Of a DNA stretch of 64,000 nt, positions 59,650 through 64,000 are shown piece after piece. The notes beneath the pieces were generated by a model. The model made no database searches and was not told the DNA's origin. It worked only from the letters and a program-made list of their open reading frames with translations. Origin of the DNA: Pseudomonas sp. Seg1 (GTDB taxonomy: Bacteria; Pseudomonadota; Gammaproteobacteria; Pseudomonadales; Pseudomonadaceae); NCBI RefSeq assembly GCF_018326005.1, contig NZ_AP021903.1:2668001-2732000 (forward strand). The letters run 5' to 3'. Every line of letters begins with the position of its first letter. The first letter of the stretch is position 1. Both the position numbers and the translations under genes were made by a program.

Positions 59650-59721
59650 AATCTGCGAATGCGGTGTCCTTTGGTTGAGGGGACCGCTTCGCAACCCATC
59701 GGGGATAAATCCCCTCGCCAC
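59606..59721. repeat. Intergenic inverted repeat, GTGGCGAGGGGATTTATCCC family, copy 3
   Basis: A 116-bp element with the same outer arms as copies 1 and 2 but a different centre. Its left arm overlaps the 3' end of the permease B gene. Confidence 0.9.
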
Positions 59722-59764
59722 AAGTGATGCTCGCCCGGTCCTCCGCATTCCGGCGGTCATTCAA

Positions 59765-59794
59765 ATTGGCCACATCGATCCCCTTTTGGCCAAT
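59765..59794. promoter_or_regulatory. Inverted repeat upstream of polyamine-type binding protein
   Basis: ATTGGCCA (59765-59772) and TGGCCAAT (59787-59794) are perfect 8-bp inverted arms, 22 bp apart start to start, about 150 bp before the binding-protein gene. The two-turn spacing fits a dimeric regulator. Confidence 0.4.
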
Positions 59795-59941
59795 CCCCCA
59801 CTGTGATCCGTTTGCGCTGTCAGCAAGAATCAAAGCCATAACGAGACGCCAGACCTTTTTGCCCTCGGCGACCTTTAACGCCGCTGCCGTGTACAGAACA
59901 TAAAAACGATCGAACTCACGCCGCTTTTTGGGGAAACAACC

Positions 59942-61042
59942 ATGGTCACGATGAAACGTATTCTGGGTGCCACCGTGTGTGGGCTGACGCTGCTGGCCAG
60001 CGCCGTCCACGCCGAGCAGCGCGAACTGCGGGTGTACAACTGGGCGGATTACATCCTGCCGTCTGTGCCCAAGGATTTCGCCGCGAAAACCAACATCAAA
60101 GTGACCTGGGATACCTTCGACACCAACGAATCCCTGGAAGCCAAACTGCTGACCGGCAACTCGGGTTACGACCTGGTGGTGCCGTCGAACCAATTCCTTG
60201 ATACGCAGATCAAGGCCGGCGTGTTCCAGAAACTCGACAAGACCAAGCTGCCGAACTGGAGCCATCAGGATCCGGAACTGTTGAAGCTGCTGGACAAAAA
60301 CGACCCCGGCAATCAGTACGGCGTGCCCTACATGGTCGGTACCGTGCTGATCGGCTTCAACCCGGCCAAGGTCAAGGCGGCACTGGGCGACGACGCGCCG
60401 GTGGACAGTTGGGATCTGGTGTTCAAACCCGAGAACATGGAGAAGCTCAAATCCTGTGGTGTGGCGATGCTCGATTCGCCCTCGGAGATCTTGCCGCTGG
60501 CCCTGCATTATCTCGGCCTCGATCCCAACAGCCAAAACCCTGCCGACTATGAAAAAGCCAAGGAGTTGATGCTCAAGGTTCGTCCGTACGTGACCTATTT
60601 CAACTCGGCCAAATACATGACAGACATCGCCAATGGCGATATCTGCGTGGCCATCGGGTACTCCGGCAGCTTCTACCAGTTCGGCAACCGCGCCAAAGAA
60701 GCGGGCAACGGCGTGGTGGTCGACTGGCGTTTGCCGAAGGAAGGCGTGCCGATCTGGTTCGATACCTTCGCCATTCCGAAGAGCGCGAAGAACGTCGCCG
60801 AAGCTCATGAATTCCTCAACACCCTGCTCGATCCGAAAGTCATTGCGCCGATCAGTGACTTCCTCGGTTACCCGAATGCGAACAAGGATTCGATGCCGTT
60901 GATCAACAAGGAAATCACCGGCAATCCCAACCTGACACCGACCCCCGAAGCGCTGAAAAACCTTTACGTCGTCCAGCCATTGCCGCAGAAGCTTGAGCGC
61001 GTACGGACCCGGGTCTGGACCAGCATCAAGTCCGACAAATAA
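59942..61042 (+). CDS. Polyamine-type ABC substrate-binding protein (PotF/SpuD family)
   Basis: A 366-residue periplasmic protein with a signal peptide (MKRILGATVCGLTLLASAVHA) and the PotF/SpuD hallmarks LRVYNWADYILPSVPKDF, GYDLVVPSNQFL, LDSPSEILPLALHYLG and WFDTFAIPKSAKN. It binds putrescine, spermidine or a similar amine. ATG 59942 or ATG 59951. No permease or ATPase genes follow, so it may share another transporter's membrane parts or act in sensing. It lies beside the NCS1 permease in the presumed catabolic locus. Confidence 0.88.
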   Translation: MVTMKRILGATVCGLTLLASAVHAEQRELRVYNWADYILPSVPKDFAAKTNIKVTWDTFDTNESLEAKLLTGNSGYDLVVPSNQFLDTQIKAGVFQKLDKTKLPNWSHQDPELLKLLDKNDPGNQYGVPYMVGTVLIGFNPAKVKAALGDDAPVDSWDLVFKPENMEKLKSCGVAMLDSPSEILPLALHYLGLDPNSQNPADYEKAKELMLKVRPYVTYFNSAKYMTDIANGDICVAIGYSGSFYQFGNRAKEAGNGVVVDWRLPKEGVPIWFDTFAIPKSAKNVAEAHEFLNTLLDPKVIAPISDFLGYPNANKDSMPLINKEITGNPNLTPTPEALKNLYVVQPLPQKLERVRTRVWTSIKSDK

Positions 61043-61048
61043 CCATCA

Positions 61049-61094
61049 GCACAATCCTGCAAGGTATTGTCGGTGGACGAAGGATTTGTGCTGT
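61049..61094. terminator. Possible weak terminator hairpin
   Basis: AGCACAATCCT and AGGATTTGTGCT pair with one bulge just after the binding-protein stop. No clean T-run follows, so termination is uncertain. Confidence 0.4.
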
Positions 61095-61175
61095 CAGGGC
61101 GATTTTCTTCAATACCCGAGGGCAGGGCGCTGGTTACTTTGAGCGCCTTGTTCCTCGTTTTGAAGAAGGTGTGCA

Positions 61176-61763
61176 ATGAGTCTGATTGTTTCGATGGCGG
61201 CGTTTGCCCTCGCCGCGTCCATCACCCCCGGGCCGGTCAACATCGTGGCGCTGAGTGCCGGTGCGCAGTACGGCTTTCGTGCCAGTCAGCGGCATGTCGC
61301 CGGGGCGACGCTGGGGTTTGTGCTGCTGTTGGTGCTGATGGGGTTGGGCCTGCATGAAGTGCTGAAGCTATGGCCGTTCATGACTCGGCTGGTGCAACTG
61401 GCGGGGGTGGCATTTCTGCTGTTCATGGCCTGGAAACTCGCCAGCGATGACGGGCAACTGAACACTGGCGACTCGGCACGTGCGCCGTCGATGCTCTATG
61501 GCGCAGTGATGCAATGGCTCAACCCCAAAGCCTGGCTGGCCTGCGTGGCCGGGATGGGCGCGTTTGTCGCCGATGCCGAGGCGCGGCTGGTCTGGCAGTT
61601 TGCGGCGGTGTATCTGGTGATCTGCTATGTGTCGGTGGGCTGCTGGGTGTATGCCGGGACGTTTTTGCGCGGGTATCTGGGCAATCCGGCAGGGATGCGC
61701 TTGTTCAATCGACTGATGGCGGGGTTGTTGGTGGTGAGTGCGATCTACTTGCTGCTACCTTGA
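61176..61763 (+). CDS. LysE/RhtB family exporter
   Basis: A 195-residue membrane protein with six predicted helices and the family motif AASITPGPVNIVALSAGAQY near the N-terminus and QWLNPKAWLACVAGMGAFV in the middle. Family members export amino acids. It is downstream of the polyamine-type binding protein with a 133-bp gap and may be a separate unit. Confidence 0.88.
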   Translation: MSLIVSMAAFALAASITPGPVNIVALSAGAQYGFRASQRHVAGATLGFVLLLVLMGLGLHEVLKLWPFMTRLVQLAGVAFLLFMAWKLASDDGQLNTGDSARAPSMLYGAVMQWLNPKAWLACVAGMGAFVADAEARLVWQFAAVYLVICYVSVGCWVYAGTFLRGYLGNPAGMRLFNRLMAGLLVVSAIYLLLP

Positions 61764-61795
61764 CGAGGAGCAACCCTGACTCCAACGCTGACCTT

Positions 61796-61929
61796 TGTGG
61801 CGAGGGAGCTTGCTCCCGCTGGAGGGCGCAGCGACCCCAATCCGGCACAACCAGAGCTGCCATATGTAGCGCATTCTTGCGGATTTGGGAGCGCTTCGCC
61901 CTCCTGCGGGAGCAAGCTCCCTCGCCACA
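61796..61929. repeat. Intergenic inverted repeat, TGTGGCGAGGGAGCTTGCTC variant
   Basis: A 134-bp element whose arms TGTGGCGAGGGAGCTTGCTC and the reverse complement pair; inner arms GGAGGGCG and CGCCCTCC pair too. Same outer sequence as the three GTGGCGAGGGG copies but with a REP-like AGCTTGCTCCC segment, so it looks like an intermediate family. Confidence 0.85.
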
Positions 61930-61947
61930 GACATCGGTGCGTTCCGG

Positions 61948-62790
61948 TCAGCCGCGATACTGCCCCGGCGTCGCCGCCAGATGCTGTTTGAACGCGCGCT
62001 GAAAATGCGCCTGATCGGCAAACCCCGCTTCCAGCGCCACATCGGCAATCAACTGACCACTGCGCAAACGGCCACGGGCGAACTGGATGCGCTGGTTCAC
62101 CAGAAACGCATGCGGGGTCATCCCGTAATACTGTTTGAAGGCGCGAATCAGGTACGACGGCGACAGCTGCGCCGCGAGGCAAATGTCATCCAGGCTCAGC
62201 AGGTCCGTGCAATGTTCGCGGATGTAATCGGCGGCGCGTTCGAGCTTGAAATTCGGCTCGCGCACGGGCGCTTGCGCCGGGTTCAGGCGCAATTGCAGAT
62301 CGCTGAAAAACTCCACTGCCACGCTCTGTTTGCGCAAGACGTCCTGTTGCTCGTCGATCAACACCTCGTACAGCCCGTTCAGATCGCCGAACAGCTTGGC
62401 GTCGGCGAGATGAGTGGTGGCAAACCGGCGAAACTCAAGCTCGGCACTGAAGCCCAGTTGATGTTGCAGATCGGTCAGCCATGGCGTCTCGACGTACAGC
62501 ATCAGGTACGACCACGGCTGATCATCGATCGGGTTGCACGCATGCACATCACCGGGATTCATCAGCACCACGGTGCCCGCCGTGACTTCGAACTGCGCTT
62601 GTTCGTGTACATAGGTGCTGCGCCCGGCGGTGATCGCTCCAATCGAAAAATGCGCATGGGAATGCCGGGCGTAACACACCTCGCGACCATCGGCGATCGC
62701 CCGCGCCTCGATGAAGGGCAGGGCGTCGTCGCGCCAGAAGCGCGGGGCTTTTTCAGGGTTTTTCGCGGCAGCGTGTTTCATCAACGTCAT
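61948..62790 (-). CDS. AraC family regulator
   Basis: A 280-residue regulator with an N-terminal cupin-like sensor (YARHSHAHFSIGAITAGRST, LMNPGDVHACNPIDDQPWSY) and a C-terminal double HTH (LLSLDDICLAAQLSPSYLIR, DVALEAGFADQAHFQRAFKQ). This layout matches AraC regulators next to LysE-type exporters. Start ATG 62790 or 62781. It is convergent with the LysE gene and 26 bp downstream of the VOC gene on the same strand. Confidence 0.87.
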   Translation of the reverse strand: MTLMKHAAAKNPEKAPRFWRDDALPFIEARAIADGREVCYARHSHAHFSIGAITAGRSTYVHEQAQFEVTAGTVVLMNPGDVHACNPIDDQPWSYLMLYVETPWLTDLQHQLGFSAELEFRRFATTHLADAKLFGDLNGLYEVLIDEQQDVLRKQSVAVEFFSDLQLRLNPAQAPVREPNFKLERAADYIREHCTDLLSLDDICLAAQLSPSYLIRAFKQYYGMTPHAFLVNQRIQFARGRLRSGQLIADVALEAGFADQAHFQRAFKQHLAATPGQYRG

Positions 62791-62816
62791 TCCCGGCAGG
62801 CCAGCGCCCGAGTGTA

Positions 62817-63320
62817 TTAGCTCTGGCCGGCAAAGGCCCGTTCCAGTTCGGCGATATCGAGTTTTTTCATCTGGAACATCGCCTGCATCGCCCGCTGGGA
62901 TTTGCTGGTGTCCGGATCTTGCATCATGTGCATGAACGCCACCGGCACGATCTGCCACGACACGCCAAACTTGTCCTTGAGCCAGCCGCATTGCTGGGCT
63001 TCTACTGGCCCGCCGGCTGAGAGGTTGCCCCAAAAATGGTCGATTTCCTCCTGGTTCTGGCAATTGACCTGAAACGAGATGGCTTCGCTGAACTTGAACA
63101 TCGGCCCGCCATTCAGCCCGGTGAAAGCATGGCCATCGAGTTCGAAACTGACGGTCATCACCGCACCTTCCGGCTTGCCGTGAAATTCCTGACCGACCTT
63201 GCTGTAGTGGGTCACGCCAGTGATTTTCGAGTGGTCGAAGATCGCGCAGTAGAACTTCGCGGCGGCTTCGGCCTGATCGTCGAACCACAGGCACGGTGTG
63301 AGTTTTTGAAAACGTTGCAT
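62817..63320 (-). CDS. VOC family protein (PhnB-like)
   Basis: A 167-residue protein with the PhnB/3-demethylubiquinone-methyltransferase-like VOC fold (MQRFQKLTPCLWFDDQAEAA, FELDGHAFTGLNGGPMFKFS, CGWLKDKFGVSWQIVPVAF). I choose ATG 63320, nine bases after a GAGG site; ATG 63329 abuts that site. Function not defined by sequence. Probably cotranscribed with the AraC gene. Confidence 0.85.
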   Translation of the reverse strand: MQRFQKLTPCLWFDDQAEAAAKFYCAIFDHSKITGVTHYSKVGQEFHGKPEGAVMTVSFELDGHAFTGLNGGPMFKFSEAISFQVNCQNQEEIDHFWGNLSAGGPVEAQQCGWLKDKFGVSWQIVPVAFMHMMQDPDTSKSQRAMQAMFQMKKLDIAELERAFAGQS

Positions 63321-63468
63321 GACAGTCATCCTCGGCAGGTTAGACACGCAGGATTAACAGCGTAGTCAGTCCTTGGTCGACTGGCGGTGCCGTAGATCGA
63401 CAAGTGCGCCGCCATTGGATTGTCGATAGACTTGCCGCCCCGATTTTGCCGCAAGGACGCTTCGCATC

Positions 63469-64000
63469 ATGGTTGCCCCACGTTCCCTGTTTTTCGCCTG
63501 CCTGTTCGCCACAGCATCGGCCAGCGCGGCCCCATTGAGCTGTCAGCTCCAGGACCCGGCCGGCAAATACCTTGTCGACGTGCGTGTCGAGCAGCCGCCG
63601 ACAGACAGTTTTGACCCCGTTGCGGCGCAGATCATCTTGCGCGATAAAGTCAGCGGCGATGTGCTGCAAACAATCGCAACGCCCGACGCTTCCGAACTGT
63701 TAAAGACTGACGGCGCAGACCCAACCCTGCGCTGCGATGATCAGCGGCTGCTGGTGTTCGGCGACTTCAATTTCGATGGTCAGCAGGATCTGGCCGTGCG
63801 CAACGGCAATGACGGTGGTTACGCGGCGGCGTCGTACGACGTTTACCTGTTCGATGCGGCGAATCCGCTGCTGATGCCGAACAAGGCATTCTCCGCGCTG
63901 ACCCGTGAGCCGAACCTGGGCATGTTCGAGATCGATAGCACAGGCAAACGCCTGATCACCCGGTCGAAAAGCGGTTGCTGCTGGCGCCAGCGTGTGAGCT
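63469..64000 (+). CDS. Exported XAC2610-like / FG-GAP-type protein (3' end missing)
   Basis: At least 177 codons from ATG 63469 (AAGGA site) run off the window. It has a signal peptide (MVAPRSLFFACLFATASASA, cleavage near SAAPL) and then a region with DFNFDGQQDLAVRNGNDGGY, a calcium-binding FG-GAP-like motif as in XAC2610-related proteins. Likely periplasmic or secreted. Function unknown. Confidence 0.7.
   Translation, partial: MVAPRSLFFACLFATASASAAPLSCQLQDPAGKYLVDVRVEQPPTDSFDPVAAQIILRDKVSGDVLQTIATPDASELLKTDGADPTLRCDDQRLLVFGDFNFDGQQDLAVRNGNDGGYAAASYDVYLFDAANPLLMPNKAFSALTREPNLGMFEIDSTGKRLITRSKSGCCWRQRVS

Noticed and set aside
59435..60808. 457-codon minus-strand frame
   Set aside because: Antisense to the polyamine-type binding protein and running through the intergenic repeat; no family features.

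Overview
The window looks like chromosomal DNA of a Pseudomonas of the fluorescens group. The grounds are the high GC content, the many REP-type intergenic palindromes with the core GTGGGAGCGGGCTTGCCCGC, Pseudomonas-typical small families (DUF1652, DUF3087), a fused-AB Sha/Mrp antiporter operon and a YdiJ-type 2-hydroxyglutarate dehydrogenase. No rRNA, tRNA, intact transposase, prophage or CRISPR was recognised. Most of the window is ordinary accessory metabolism, transport and regulation.

Layout. 0-4 kb: the 3' part of a glycine-betaine-type binding protein, a TonB-dependent receptor with a DUF2946 partner, and a DUF3995 membrane protein. 4.2-10.3 kb: the six-gene Na+(K+)/H+ antiporter operon shaACDEFG. 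10.5-13.5 kb: a DMT exporter divergent from an XRE-cupin regulator and an FAD/NAD(P)-binding protein. 13.7-18 kb: nucleosidase PpnN, DUF3087, DUF2784, AzlCD. 18.2-22.2 kb: YedK/HMCES and a sulfonate-type ABC importer with two binding proteins and a permease but no ATPase. 22.2-28.3 kb: small genes, an Rrf2 regulator divergent from an NDH-2-like flavoprotein, and a DUF6338 gene coupled to a 40-codon ORF. 28.3-36.4 kb: two LysR regulators, YdiJ, two PqiA-type membrane proteins, an MFS exporter. 36.4-37.3 kb: a tandem array of seven ~133-bp REP-pair units. 37.4-43.3 kb: two aldehyde dehydrogenases, an isochorismatase-type hydrolase, LysR and HxlR regulators, a GST.

43.3-61 kb holds what looks like a catabolic locus for a nitrogen-containing (perhaps heterocyclic) compound: two paralogous NCS1 permeases at its edges, a LysR regulator, an M20 deacylase, a DUF1028 Ntn-type protein, a RidA-family protein, a flavin monooxygenase, an LLM flavin monooxygenase with its flavin reductase, and a polyamine-type binding protein. 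The enzyme families recall the Rut pyrimidine pathway, but the gene set differs and the substrate is unknown.

This locus is split at 50.2-56.2 kb by an AT-richer accessory segment. It contains an alpha/beta hydrolase-HxlR pair, a duplicated and frameshifted 3' end of that HxlR gene, the N-terminal remnant of a two-partner-secretion (TpsB/CdiB-type) transporter, short apparent toxin-tail fragments, and a run of small genes resembling orphan immunity genes. The best reading is a decayed contact-dependent inhibition (CDI/TPS) locus in which immunity-like genes survived. The window ends with a LysE-type exporter, an AraC regulator, a VOC protein and the start of an exported protein.
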